Shown one piece after another: positions 18,523 to 28,426 of a stretch of DNA of 64,000 nucleotides. The stretch is taken from assembly GCA_022414725.1 (NCBI GenBank), contig CM039465.1, positions 1,749,671 to 1,813,670 on the forward strand, in the 5' to 3' direction. The stretch comes from Microglena sp. YARC. Taxonomy: Eukaryota > Chlorophyta > Chlorophyceae > Chlamydomonadales > Chlamydomonadaceae. The notes beneath the pieces are model-generated. The model was given only the letters and a program-made list of their open reading frames with translations. It had not been told where the DNA came from and ran no database searches. How positions within the stretch are numbered: position 1 is the stretch's first letter; every line of letters begins with the position of its first letter. The position numbers were made by a program, and so were the translations under genes.

Positions 18523-21500
18523 CTGCGTACAACAGAGAGAGAAAATATTTAACAGGGATCCCGGTTCGGTAAGAAGTGGCTAAGAAGTTGGTTCAGAAGT
18601 GGTTCAGAAGTTGGTTCAGAAGTGGTTCAGAAGTTGGTTGAGAAGTGGTTCAGAAGTTGGTTCAGAAGTGGTTAAGAAGTTGGTTGAGAAGTGGTAAAGA
18701 AGTTGGTTGAGAAGTGGTTGAGAAGTTGGTTCAGAAGTGGTAAAGAAGTTGGTTCAGAAGTGGAAAAGAAGTTGGTTAAGCAGTGGCTGCATACAACAGG
18801 GAGAAAACAAGAATAAACAGGAATCCTGCTTCGGCGAATGGTTCAATGGTTCGGTCTGAAGGAGGTGATGGGTTCGAATCTCTACAGGTGCGCTGTCAAC
18901 CGCCATGGTAGCACTGTCCAGGCATCCCATTCTCTACCACTGTAAATTAGGGCTCCCTTAATACCACGACCCACCAGGCGTTACAAGAGATTAAAACAGG
19001 AGGAGGACTTTGAAGCCATGGTTGGTTGGTTGGTTGGTTGAAATTGGTGGGAAGCCATGGTTGGAATCGGTAGGTTGGTTGGAATTGGTTGGTTATAATT
19101 GATTGAAAGGCATGATTGGAATTGGTAGGCTGGAATTGGTTGGTTAGTTAGAATTGGTTGGAAGGATTGGACTTGCACTACGAGCCAGCTTCTTTGAATG
19201 CTTCTTTGATCTGCCTGCTTGTCTACCTGTTTGAACACTAATATGTGTATTTTGGATTGTGCTGTACATTTGAGCACACCCATTCATCATGGTAAAATAC
19301 AATGCACATTTTGTATAATGCTGTGTATATGATTTTATATTCATCACATGATTATATTGTGTGTATTTGTCTTATGCTGTTACATAATGGTTCACGCTTG
19401 AAGCCCCCACCCATTCACACACCACCACCACCAAACCATTATCCGCCCCCTCCCCCCTTCCCTCCCGTTGGCCACACCTGTTTTGGGCTGGGTTGCAAAA
19501 TGGTTTTCTCTGCAGTACATGCAACTTAAAACATTGACGGATAAAACATTGCGATGGTCTCCCTTGTGCACCCACAAGCACACAAAACACCACCGTACTC
19601 CCCCCCCCCCCTAGTTATCTCCACCCCCACCCCCACCCAACCATGCCCACAAACATACTCCCTTACTCTTCCTAACATATTTCCTGACTCCATCCCTTCC
19701 CCCACCCCAGCCATCCCACCAGCCCTCACCCTCTCCCCACTCTCATCCCTCCCCTCCCTACTACACGCACCCACCAGCACACACATACTCCATATCTGCC
19801 CCCCTCCACTTCAGCTGTGGGCTTTGCCATAGCTGAAAGGCAAACGGGACGATGAGCATCGACAACGTTTGCGCATCATCCGACTCCGCTAAAAGCATCG
19901 GACCTGCTTCCCTGCCACCTCAGCTGTGATCGATAGTCAACCCCACTGAAAAGGCTGAACCTGCGCAATCGCAACTGTATATAACTGAAGCTTCTTCTTA
20001 GCGAGCATGTATTCAGTTCGGCCGAAGAACAATCCTGTTCACCGCAACTACTCCCAAAGTCAACTCGATCTGGGACTTGGAAGCATCGCTAGGTTCATCC
20101 ATTCAACTTTGCCGCGTGCTCGCTATAGCACAACGCACAGCGACGACATGTTTCTCAATGCAGTGGGAAGAAGTTACAGTCAGGTTGCTGATTTGAGATG
20201 TTCGGTCAAGTTAGGGCGAGAATGGTCAGCGAGATTTTTCATTCGGTCAACTTTGATGCGTACTTGCTATGGCACAATGCGGTGCGACATGTTTCTCAAT
20301 ACAGTGGGAAGAATTTGCAGTCAAGTTTGTGACATGGGATGGATGCGATTCGGACATTTCTGACAGGTCCGCTGACTCTCCACGTCACCTCCCGTTGTGC
20401 GCAGCGACAGGTCTCTTGACGCAAGGGAAAGTCTTGCAGAGATGCAGGGGAAAAAGCTTGTACGCAGACGAACTGTAGCGCTACCGAAATCAGGTGGATG
20501 AACTCAGGCGGGAAAAGGAGAAATCGGGCGGGATGCGCAACAGGTAGAAAACACAGGAGGCTAAGGTTGCATAAGGCAGAATTCGCAGGAGGCCAATCAG
20601 GCAGAAGTTGAAGCAGGAGGCATTAAAAGCGTGAATTGGCTGAGCGTGAATTGGCTTGGCGGGAAATGGCTGGGCGGGAAGTCCGTTAAGTCGGTTACGC
20701 GATGACACCACCACGTCCACCACGACCATGATTTCTTTATATATATAGATAATTAAATGACAGCACTAAATAAGCTAGCAGAGTTTTTATACATCATTAT
20801 TATAAAATGGAACAGGAATGGAAGCACTTAACAAGCTAGCAGAGGGATTGATTAAGAAACATTTGGATTAAGGCGTGCGTTTGCTTTGCACAAAAGAAGT
20901 ATAGTATATGAGGATTCTCATTACCCAGTAGGGAGAGGCGTAGATCTATGTAGAGATAGATATATTTTCCGCCCCCTATTAACCAGGGTATACTATTATG
21001 TGTATTATGTGTTAAACATGTATCCAGTATTTATGAGTACACCCATCTATCATATAAATACTTAAATAGAGAAGATAATATACTCCCTGTGCACATGGAT
21101 GTACAGATGGATGCTTGGGAATATTGTGTGTGCATAATCAGCACAGTGGTTGGCCCCAGTGCAAGCAAACAGATTGCCCCCCTGAACACTCTCACACCTA
21201 GACACACGCACTCCAACACACCTGGCCACTCGCACTCCTACACTGTGTGGCACACACAAACACACCTGAGCAGCCAAGATGCAAGCAAACAGATTGCCCC
21301 GCTCAACTTCACGCCTCGTACTCCTACTACTACTAATATTGTAATACTACTGCTACTTCATGTGTACTCATGTCCACAAAAATAATAGTCCAGCACCCCC
21401 AATGAAGTAATATTTCACGAGTACTATTTATTTATATTATTCCAGCATCTAGAGCTGAAGTGACTTACATTTGGCCCTCAGGTTTTGTCTGGGTCTCCTG

Positions 21501-24500
21501 CACGGCACATGGTAGGAAAGGGTCAAGGTTCAAGAGCAAAGATTCAAAGTTGAAGGGGAAAGGGTCAGGGCAAAGTTAGACAAAGAGTCTAGGTTTAAAG
21601 GCAAACATTCAAGAGTTCGAGAGGAAAGGGTCAAGGGCAAAGTTTGCCGGGAAACGGTCAAGGTTCAAGGGCAAAGTTCGAAGGGTGCGGGTCAAGGTTC
21701 AAGGGCACAGATTCAAGAGTTTCAGGGGAAAGGGTCAAGGGCAAAGTTTGCCAGGAAACGGTGTAGGTTCAAGGGCTAAGATTCAAGAGTTTTGGGGGAA
21801 AGGGCCAAGGTTTAATGGCACAGATTCAAAGTTTAAGGGGAAACGGTCTAGGGCAAATTTTGAGGGGAAAGGGTCAAGGTTCAAGGGGACAGGTTCAAGA
21901 TTTGAGGGGAAAGGTCCGAGGGCAAAGTTCGACGGGAAAGGGTCAAGGTTCAAGGGCAAAGATTCATGAGTTCGAGAAAGTTGCCACAAATAAACAGACT
22001 TTTTTGCATGATGTTAGTTAGTCCCCCTTGGCTCCGTCAAGCAGCACATGTGGACACATTTGGAGTCCAGTAGAGCACCAGGGGGACGGGAGCCCCTAGG
22101 GTCACCCCATCGTCCGTTTGACCAACCAACGACCAAGACAAAGCCTGGGCACCTCCTCGTCCACCTCCCCCTCTTCCACCAACACCACAACCTACCTTGA
22201 AGTAGGTGAGGACAGGGAAGCCTGGCCACCACAGCTCCCAGTTCACAAAGCTATCATAGCTCCACTTGCTGGCTCCGCCTACAAATCTATTCTCTGTCGG
22301 GTTCTCCAAGTCACTTGTGGTCACTACCTCCAGGCCCTCATCATCAAAGACAAACCTGTGATGCATTGGTATCACATGGGTTGCATGTGCAGAAGTTTTT
22401 TTTTTTAATTAATTTAATTTATTTATTTTGTCTGCCTACTAAGGCATTTCTGTCCGGTCCTTCAAGTCACTCGTGGTCACTACCTCCAGGCCCTGATCGC
22501 CAAAGACAAACCTGTGATGCATTGAAGGTAGCATATGTAAAAAATGCATTCATTGTTGGCTTTTCCATGTCACCCATGGTCTCCACATGACAAGGGCCTG
22601 GATTTCATGCTCTGACATTGATTGGTGAATGGCTTCACAATTTATTGTCATGGAGGTAGAATTGTGAATGTGAATTCATGGCTTTTACATTAAAACGAAT
22701 GTGAATGTGAATTCATGGCTTTTCCATTAAAACGAACGAGAATGCGAATTCATGGCTTTTCCATGCCACCCATGGTCTCTACCTCCATGACAAGGACCTG
22801 GATTTGGTGCTAAGCAGCAGGGAAATTCAAAGCGCTTTGTTCTTTCTATTCAAGTGAGATATAAATGCGTAGCAATGAAGTGGAGGGGCCGTATGATCAT
22901 GGGTGCAGGAAATGGTTTCACATAAATAGTGCCCATCAGGGTAATTCAAAGCGCGCGCTTATGCGCTTTTGAGCGCTGGCTTTTTGACCCCCTCTGCGCT
23001 TTAAGCACAGTTTTTTGCTATCCCCTGTGGGCGCAGCAAGCAATTTTTGCGCTTTTTGCACTACAAATCGCATTTTTTTTGTTTTCAAATGCGCTACACC
23101 GCTGGCCAATTTGGCCATTTGAAGTACCCTGCTAGGCAGATGATTTAACTTTAGTATCTTACTTGGCTGTACAACTTTCATTTCATATTAGGCTATACCC
23201 CTTCAGCCTATTTGGCTACCCCTGGATAGTTACATACGAATGAATAGGCACATCAGAACAAAGCGTGAGCGGTTCCTAAGGTGCTCCTGTTGATACCAAT
23301 GACCTTTCCTAGCTCTCTGCTGCCCATGAATGTTACATCCACACACACGTACTCATACATAATCATCTTACATACATATGCATACCTAATCATCCTACAC
23401 ACAACGCATACACAGAAATACTCACAAATACACATACATACGCATACACACTTACATACTCCTACATACACATAAATACTCCTACACACATAAATACTCT
23501 TACACACATAAATAATCACATACACATACATACTCACACATAAATACTCATACATACACATACCTACTCATACATACACACTCGAACATACTAATACATG
23601 CAGCATATTTAATCCTTGTTGCCTGGATTGCCAAGAAGACGCCCAGGACTAAAGTAAATGCAGTAAAAGGAGTCCAGCAGGGTGGGAGGGGAGGGGGGTG
23701 GCCTCCGGCCACACAGGCAATGTACTAGTACATACATACATACATACGCAAACATAAATACATACACATACATTCTCATGCATACACATAAATACTCATA
23801 CATACAAAGACAAACCTAATCCTTGTTGCCTGGATTGCCAAGAAGACACCCAGGACTCCAGTGAAAGCGGCAAGAGGAGTGAGGTCTGCTGCGAACTCAG
23901 CTCCAGCGATGGCAAACAGGGCGATGGGGAGGTTGAAGGATGGGGAGGGAATGACGGTGGGCCTCTTCACGACCTTCTGAAGCGCTTTCTCCTTCTTCTC
24001 GAACAGAGCTGTGAAGCCTGCAAACAGCTGTGAAGCCCAAATATGAGGGAATTCAGGTTTAATGGGTTGGATGGGTTCAATGGGTTTAATGGGGGGTCAA
24101 TAATGGGAATACAGGGCTTAAAGGGTGTTATGTTAATGGGGGGTCAATCATGGGTTTAATGGGAATTCAGGGTGTAATGGGTTTAATGGGCTTTAAGGGT
24201 GTAAAGTGTTTCATTGGGGTCAAAAATGGGTTTAATGGGGACACAGGGTGTAGTGGGCTGATTTAGAATTTTGAATTATTACATCATTCTTGAGCCAACT
24301 CTGGGATGCTCACCGTCTGCTAATTCCAAGTCCCCCCATGCAATACCCACGGAAACCAGGGAGCATAATAAGCGGATTAGATTAAAAAGTATGATAACAC
24401 CTGGTGGTGGACAGTGGTACCATGGCGGGTTACAGCGACCAGGAACACTTAAGCGCACCCATAGAGATTCGAACCCAGCACCTTCTTCAGTGCAGCGAAA

Positions 24501-26333
24501 TGATAAACCATTGAACCATTCGCCAAACGGGGATTTTGCGGATAAGATAGTTTAGAGACGTGCCCAGGTCAGAAGTGGGAGTTGACTTGATTTTGAATTT
24601 TGAATTGGTACATGGTTCTTCAGCCAACCCTGGGCTGCTCACCGTCTGCCAATTTTAAGTCCCCCCGTGAGATACCCACGGAAACCAGGGAGCGTACTAA
24701 GCTGATGAGATCATTTAGAGACGTGTCCAGGTCATGAGCGGGAGTCAACTGTTTGTTTACACATGCTGACACGCATTGAGACATTATAGTTTACAGTAGT
24801 GAGAGACGCATTGAGACATTATACAGAACGTCATACAGTAGTGAGAGATACATTGAGACATCATAGTTTACTGTGAGTGGGATTTTACTATTTTGGTGTT
24901 TATAATTATACTTTACGCTGCTCCGGCTCAAATATTAGTTTAGAGACTTGTCTAGGTCATGAGTGGAAGTTGACTGCTCGTTTACACACGCTGACGTCAG
25001 AGTTTTTTCTTAATTTATTACAATCGTAGTATGAGACCCCGTTTTGGCCCAACTTATCGTATTAGGAGACACAAGTTGAGATCCCAGCTCTCAGATTCTC
25101 AGACCAAAAACGCCACACTGAACGCTAAACGCTACTCAGATCGCTAAAATCGTAATAAGGATTCTGGCTTGGGAGGAGGCAAAAAAAAAGAATAGGATTT
25201 CCTCTTTTTGATTTGAAAAAAATCCCTGACTGACACGCATCTAGACACTATACTCGCTTGGTGGGCAACTCAACATACACACTACAACAGCCTGTAAAAC
25301 GTCCGCACTACATTGTTGGGTTGGTGACTGTAAACCCAGGCATCAAGTCATCCCTGGCTTGCCACATTCATCCCTCATTCCTCATCATCACACATTCATC
25401 ACTCATCCCTGGCTTGCCGCAGTCATCACTGATCAAACATCATCCTACGTTCGTCACTCATCCCTGGCTTGCCACATTCATCACTCATCACACATACAAG
25501 TCCGATTTCATTGGTACTCAGTCCCCATCCCCGACACTTGCGTCCATGCCGCACAGAATTATCGTGGTGACGTCCTGAGTTCGGATCCTGGTTGTTAACT
25601 CCATGGTTTCTGCCATGGTAGCCGAGAGATATGGTATATCGCACGGGGGGGCGAATTGTATTCTGCAGACGGTTAGACGCATGAAGGCGCTAGGAACATG
25701 TGGCAATTCTCTTCCTCAAACTAATTGATGCAAGCCCTAGCTCATGTGCACGGACGGACTCACATCCCTCGCCGCGAGAGGAGCATCACAATCGTGAACG
25801 ATCGTTTTTCCACCATCCAAGCACTGGACAGACCACCCGCACCCCCAGCCCCGACAGGAGAGGCATAATTGTAACTCGAGATCGCAATTCAGAACGATCG
25901 ATACTCCATCATCCATGCACTGGACAGACCTTCCACATCCCAGAGCAAAGAGGCGCAATTGTCACTCAACACCAGAATTGTGAACGATCGTTATTCAATC
26001 ATCCATGCATTCATCCATGCATTGTATGCAATCATCCATCCATTCATCCATGCATTGAACGATCGTTATTCAATCATCCATGCATTCATCCATGCATACT
26101 CCCCACGTCCCCTGCCCCGAGCCGATAGGCACAATTATCACTCGACATCATAATTGTGAACGATAGTTCTTCCATCATCGACGCACGCGTGTACTCATTC
26201 TATCAATTGTGGCACTTACAGCCTTGGGCGTCGTCTGGGTCCGGACCACAGAGGGGCGTACTGACGCCACGCCGTTGTTGCGGGCGCCCTTAATTGGCGC
26301 ACATGCCGATGATCTCAAGCTAGAAAGGTGCAT
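18426..26333 (-). CDS. DUF3119-family chloroplast protein, gene span
   Basis: Assembled from six putative exons: 26333-26220, ~24710-24643, 24017-23816, 22355-22196, 21497-21469 and 18522-18426. Phase agrees perfectly over the last four and over the junction into 24017. The protein has a Ser/Ala/Arg-rich start like a chloroplast transit peptide, two probable hydrophobic segments (FNLPIALFAIAGAEF and FTGVLGVFLAIQATRI), then a conserved soluble part with FVGGASKWSYDSFVNWE, LWWPGFPVLTYFKETQ, TKPEGQ and HFFPVIFNGKELYDVM. I recognise this order from the DUF3119 family of cyanobacteria and plastids. Its biochemical role is not known to me. It converges with SCLY. Confidence 0.85.
18523..18800 (-). 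repeat. Minisatellite seeded at the last DUF3119 acceptor
   Basis: About fifteen alternating agaagtgg and agaagttggttc units. The agaagtgg core is the first bases of the exon (CCACTTCT on the coding strand). At 18776-18830 the whole acceptor flank (cagtggctgcatacaacag ... aatcctg) reappears, matching 18518-18560. Confidence 0.8.
18835..18984 (+). mobile_element. tRNA-derived SINE, near full-length
   Basis: A-box-like tggttcaatgg at 18839-18849 and B box GGTTCGAATC at 18871-18880, then a unique body (caaccgccatggtagc, agggctcccttaata) ending accaggcgttac. Other copies lie at 24394-24540, 36257-36398, 37739-37885 and 49728-49895 (all minus), with a tail at 16896-17012. It lies in a DUF3119 intron. 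Confidence 0.75.
19018..19170 (+). repeat. (TTGG)n / ggaattggttgg minisatellite
   Basis: Irregular ttggttgg and gaattggtaggttgg units inside a DUF3119 intron. Confidence 0.8.
19175..21400. other. Intron of the DUF3119 gene, no gene seen
   Basis: Contains C-rich low-complexity sequence (19400-19830) and a three-copy ~140-bp tandem repeat at 20098-20450 (shared block gacatgtttctcaat-cagtgggaag). It also has gaattggctgagcg-type repeats at 20600-20690 and inverted pieces of dispersed repeat R6 at ~21130-21200 and ~21278-21320. The frame at 20007-20363 is a product of the tandem repeat. Confidence 0.5.
21469..21497 (-). CDS. DUF3119 micro-exon (ETQTKPEGQ)
   Basis: 29 nt between CCGTGCAG and GTAAGT, phase 0 in and 2 out. 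It encodes ETQTKPEGQ, the block that in this family joins YFK to HFFP. Supported by exact phase with both neighbours. Confidence 0.9.
21500..21990. repeat. Minisatellite aagggtcaaggttcaagggc
   Basis: About sixteen ~28-bp units of ggaaagggtcaaggttcaag with gcaaagttcgagg variants, just upstream of the micro-exon. Lys/Gly/Arg-rich frames are artefacts. Confidence 0.88.
22196..22355 (-). CDS. DUF3119 exon (FVFDDEGLEVV ... VLTYFK)
   Basis: 160 nt; acceptor ATCACAG|GTTTG, donor TTCAAG|GTAGGT. Encodes FVFDDEGLEVVTTSDLENP, then FVGGASKWSYDSFVNWELWW and PGFPVLTYFK, the best-conserved part of the family. Confidence 0.93.
22440..22600 (-). repeat. Acceptor-side copy of the FVFDDEG exon
   Basis: 22445-22530 repeats the exon start, acceptor included (atgcatcacag then GTTTGTCTTTGGCGATCAGG), as FVFGDQGLEVVTTSDLKD. 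A second, shorter echo (ccatg-caccatggtct, tccatgacaaggacctgg) lies at 22760-22805. Confidence 0.82.
22937..23131. mobile_element. hAT-like MITE, family 2 (copy 2)
   Basis: Starts CAGGGTAATTCAAAGCGCGC and ends gaagtaccctg. It is homologous along its length to the intact 171-bp element at 34463-34633. Target duplication not detectable, consistent with an older insertion. Confidence 0.65.
23185..23235 (-). repeat. Dispersed repeat R4, partial copy
   Basis: Inverted fragment containing agcctatttggctacccctg, then an atac-rich edge. Confidence 0.5.
23330..23600. repeat. (CATA)n-type microsatellite
   Basis: Interrupted catacacata/acataaatactc repeats; they resume at 23728-23810. Confidence 0.9.
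23613..23700 (-). repeat. Donor-side copy of the LAIQATRI exon end
   Basis: taatccttgttgcctggatt, then gccaagaagacgcccagg, repeats the real exon end at 23816-23870, including the donor junction. Placed downstream of the exon on the coding strand. Confidence 0.82.
23816..24017 (-). CDS. DUF3119 exon (FEKKEKALQKV ... ATRI), membrane segments
   Basis: 202 nt, phase 1 in, phase 2 out. Encodes FTALFEKKEKALQKVVKRP, then SPSFNLPIALFAIAGAEFAA and FTGVLGVFLAIQATRI. The two hydrophobic stretches are likely membrane-associated, as in the family's N-terminal half. Acceptor TTTGCAG|GCTTC. Confidence 0.9.
24050..24250. repeat. gggtttaatggg minisatellite
   Basis: About fourteen irregular aatgggtttaatggggg units directly upstream of the exon at 24017. 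Confidence 0.85.
24300..24375 (-). repeat. Donor-side copy of the DUF3119 exon-2 edge
   Basis: Repeats 24630-24712: reads VGIAWGDLELADG before GTGAGC. Which of the two copies is spliced is not certain; this one lies nearer to exon 3 and is interrupted upstream by a SINE. Confidence 0.5.
24394..24540 (-). mobile_element. tRNA-derived SINE inserted in an exon-edge repeat
   Basis: Minus-strand copy with A box tggttcaatgg and B box GGTTCGAATC at tRNA-like spacing (~42 bp), then the family body. It splits one of two tandem copies of a ~250-bp unit. Flanks gcggattagat and gcggataagat look like an 11-bp target duplication with one mismatch. Confidence 0.7.
24643..24710 (-). CDS. Probable DUF3119 exon 2
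   Basis: Reads LVRSLVSVGISRGDLKLADG and ends at GACG|GTGAGC, phase 1, which matches the next exon (LADG-FTALFEKK). The acceptor (TCATCAG or CTTAG) and the join to exon 1 are not settled: phase from exon 1 does not fit simply. Confidence 0.45.
24998..25228. mobile_element. hAT-like MITE, family 3, copy 1
   Basis: 231 bp, the same length as the copy at 31581-31811, with shared gagaccccgtttt, ataaggat-ctg and gatttcctctttttgattt. Ends aatccctg. Flanks gctgacgt/actgacac keep 5 of 8 positions of a possible target duplication. Confidence 0.65.
25330..25505. repeat. tcatccctggcttgccacat tandem repeat
   Basis: About four ~45-bp units, built around catccctggcttgccaca and cattcatcactcatc. Confidence 0.8.
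25760..26200. repeat. Tandem repeat with gaacgatcgtt, next to putative exon 1
   Basis: About six units containing gtgaacgatcgttattcaat and catccatgcattcatcc, with gcaattgtcactcgaca-type spacers. It sits immediately downstream (coding strand) of the putative first DUF3119 exon. Confidence 0.8.
26220..26333 (-). CDS. Putative DUF3119 first exon with chloroplast transit peptide
   Basis: Starts at ATG 26333, reads MHLSSLRSSACAPIKGARNN then GVASVRPSVVRTQTTPKA, and ends at a textbook donor GCT|GTAAGT. Ser/Ala/Arg/Thr-rich with no acidic residue, as expected for a plastid transit peptide. Linkage to the rest of the gene is by position and direction only; phase to exon 2 is unresolved. Confidence 0.5.
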
Positions 26334-26509
26334 GCTGCCAATCTTGGCAATCAGAGAGCTAGTAGGTGTGTTGTGGCCTTGTGTGGCTCTGGGGCTATAT
26401 GGTGCCAGTGGTGTGTGAATGTCAGGGTCCGTAAAAAGAAGAGCCATGGCAGGCCCTGCCAGGTCACGCTGTATCCCGGTTACCCGCCCTTCCACACGGG
26501 ACTATCATG

Positions 26510-26660
26510 TCGCGACAAGGGTTCAGGACGCAGACGCAACGTCGAAGAGTCCGTTGCGTCGCAGGGTAGGGTCCGTTGACCAGAAGCAACGTGGGTAGGG
26601 TCCGTTGACCAGAAGGAAGGGTCCGTTGCGTCGCAGGACGCAGGCTATACAATTGGTTGC
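26510..26660 (+). repeat. Inverted-repeat partner 1 (cgcaacgtcgaagag)
   Basis: Contains caacgtcgaagagtccgttg and two gggtccgttgaccagaag units. It reappears inverted at 28305-28410. Outer flanks accgggactgtcat/cgggactatcatg are related too. Possibly the ends of one mobile element, or two insertions. Confidence 0.55.
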
Positions 26661-26764
26661 GTCCCAGGCAGCAACGCTGGGAGTCCTCCTGAAGTACCCT
26701 GGTCGTGACACCCTTCGACACCGGGACTGTCATAGGTAGGGGTACGGTAACCCCCACTTACCTT

Positions 26765-27700
26765 CATCATAAACCCTAAAACTATTTAGACCCTAAACCT
26801 TTGAATCAAACCCTGAACCACTAGGAAGCCCTGTGACCAAGTTCAAGTTTAAGTTCAAGTACCCTACGAGTGAGGAAAAGGGAAGAAAAAATAAATTGAA
26901 CAAAAAGTCTCCATCCTCTCAACCACTCAACTCGTCAGGGTTCATTAACATTATCATATTAGAGTTATTCACAACTGTTATAGTCTGACTTATATGTCAT
27001 CTCTAGAGTAGACAAAGTACGCACAAGTCTAAGTCCCATCCAGGGCACGTATTGTTTGCCGCCAGGCGTCGCTGCCAGCTATGGTCTGCACGCCGCAATG
27101 CAGTACTGCGCAATACAGATCTCATCTCTATATTTATCGCTCTGATGCGAGTTATTGCTATCTTCTCTCATGTAGAGTATTGAGTCTGCAGTCTCATCTA
27201 TAGAACACGAAAACAACTAAATCAGAATGCTCGATTCCTAATTTCTAAAAAATAGCTCCTTGGAATACAAGGGGTCTACTATCTCAAAGTACAGTTACAT
27301 CCCCTATTACCCTCCTTCCCTACCACCGTATCACAGCACCTACAAATAATATAAGCGATGGAAAGATCCCGAAATTCCCGCCCCCCGCGTCTATAAGATT
27401 CTACATTTAAGTAGGCATACACACAAAAACATGGACCATGCAATATTGGAATTAAATACCAAGCTATCGCTCTGTTTATTTTGAATACTGTACTGACATG
27501 TTCCCAGGTACGGGTAATTTGTTTTTTTACTGCCGAAGACGGCGAGCACCCAAATTACAAGCCGAAGCTTAAAAATAGATAACGCCTGGAGGGGCGCGGT
27601 GTTGTGGGGACCCTTCATACGCCGCAGCAGTCTAAAGCTATGTCAACAAGTTGAAGTTCAATTGATTTACCGTACTTCGAGGTGTGGTGTAGCAGTAGTG
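26765..27700. other. Spacer, no gene recognised
   Basis: AT-rich, low-repeat sequence upstream of the DUF3119 gene and downstream of the coiled-coil gene. Small CCCTAAA-like traces at 26772-26815. No reading frame with recognisable content. Confidence 0.4.
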
Positions 27701-27915
27701 TTTTGGGCGGAGCTCCTCCCCTTCTGGGGGACGAGAGCCCCCAGATGTACCCCGTTGTCCGTCTGTGTGTGTGTGTCCTTCCGACTGACGACTGAGACGA
27801 AGCCTGACACGTCAGCCAACTGTCTCATAACTAACTGGCTCCGGTCAGCTCCATTGCCAACAGTCCCCGCCAATTTTCTGTGTCGCTTGCGACGCTGCAT
27901 AGGACTTGTTACCAC
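27700..27915 (+). repeat. Dispersed repeat R5, copy 1
   Basis: Shares gtccgt-tg-, actgacgactgagac, gaagcctgacac, aactgtct-taactaactggct and ccgccaattttc with 35380-35690. A shorter relative is at 22055-22160. Type unknown. Confidence 0.6.
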
Positions 27916-28011
27916 CCAGTACACGTTTGCTCCACTTGAAAACGGACGATGAGAACTAAACCATTAAATCACAAGTCAGATAAATTAAATAATTATAGTA
28001 ATTATACTGAC

Positions 28012-28085
28012 ATAGACGGCGAGCAGCCAAATTGCTGGCTGGAGCCATGTAACCAAGTTCAAGTTCATGCAACCATGAGTCAAAT
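28012..28085 (+). repeat. Dispersed repeat R7, copy
   Basis: Matches 18058-18135 (gagcagccaaattgctggct, then atgtaaccaagttcaagttc). Confidence 0.5.
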
Positions 28086-28304
28086 CAAATTCTAATGCGG
28101 CCCCTTGCATAATGAAATCCCGGTAAATTGAAAGTAATTATACAATGCGCGGCGAGAATTCGAGCATAAAGCCGAATTTCTGACTAGAGCATCCTCGTGG
28201 GGGGAAATCCTTTCAATACAAAATAAAAATACATCAACTACGAAAGTGAAACAAAGATTAATTGAAAACAAGTACAAAACCAGGTTATCTGAATGCTGCG
28301 ACGT

Positions 28305-28410
28305 AACAGAACCTTCCTTCTGGTCAACGGACCCTCCCCACGTTGCGTCCTTCGACACAACGAACTCTTCGATGTTGCATCTGCGACGGAGGACGCAGCG
28401 TCCTGAACAA
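28305..28410 (-). repeat. Inverted-repeat partner 2
   Basis: Reverse complement matches 26510-26640 (gggtccgttgaccagaagga and caacatcgaagag). It ends just before the stop codon of the coiled-coil gene. Confidence 0.55.
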
Positions 28411-28426
28411 CCCTGATGCAGATGCC

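Noticed and set aside
18835..18984. tRNA gene
   Set aside because: A and B boxes are present, but no cloverleaf, acceptor stem or terminator; it belongs to a multi-copy SINE family.
20007..20363. 118-aa plus-strand frame
   Set aside because: Built from a ~140-bp tandem repeat; the two halves repeat each other, no known domain, and it is antisense within an intron.
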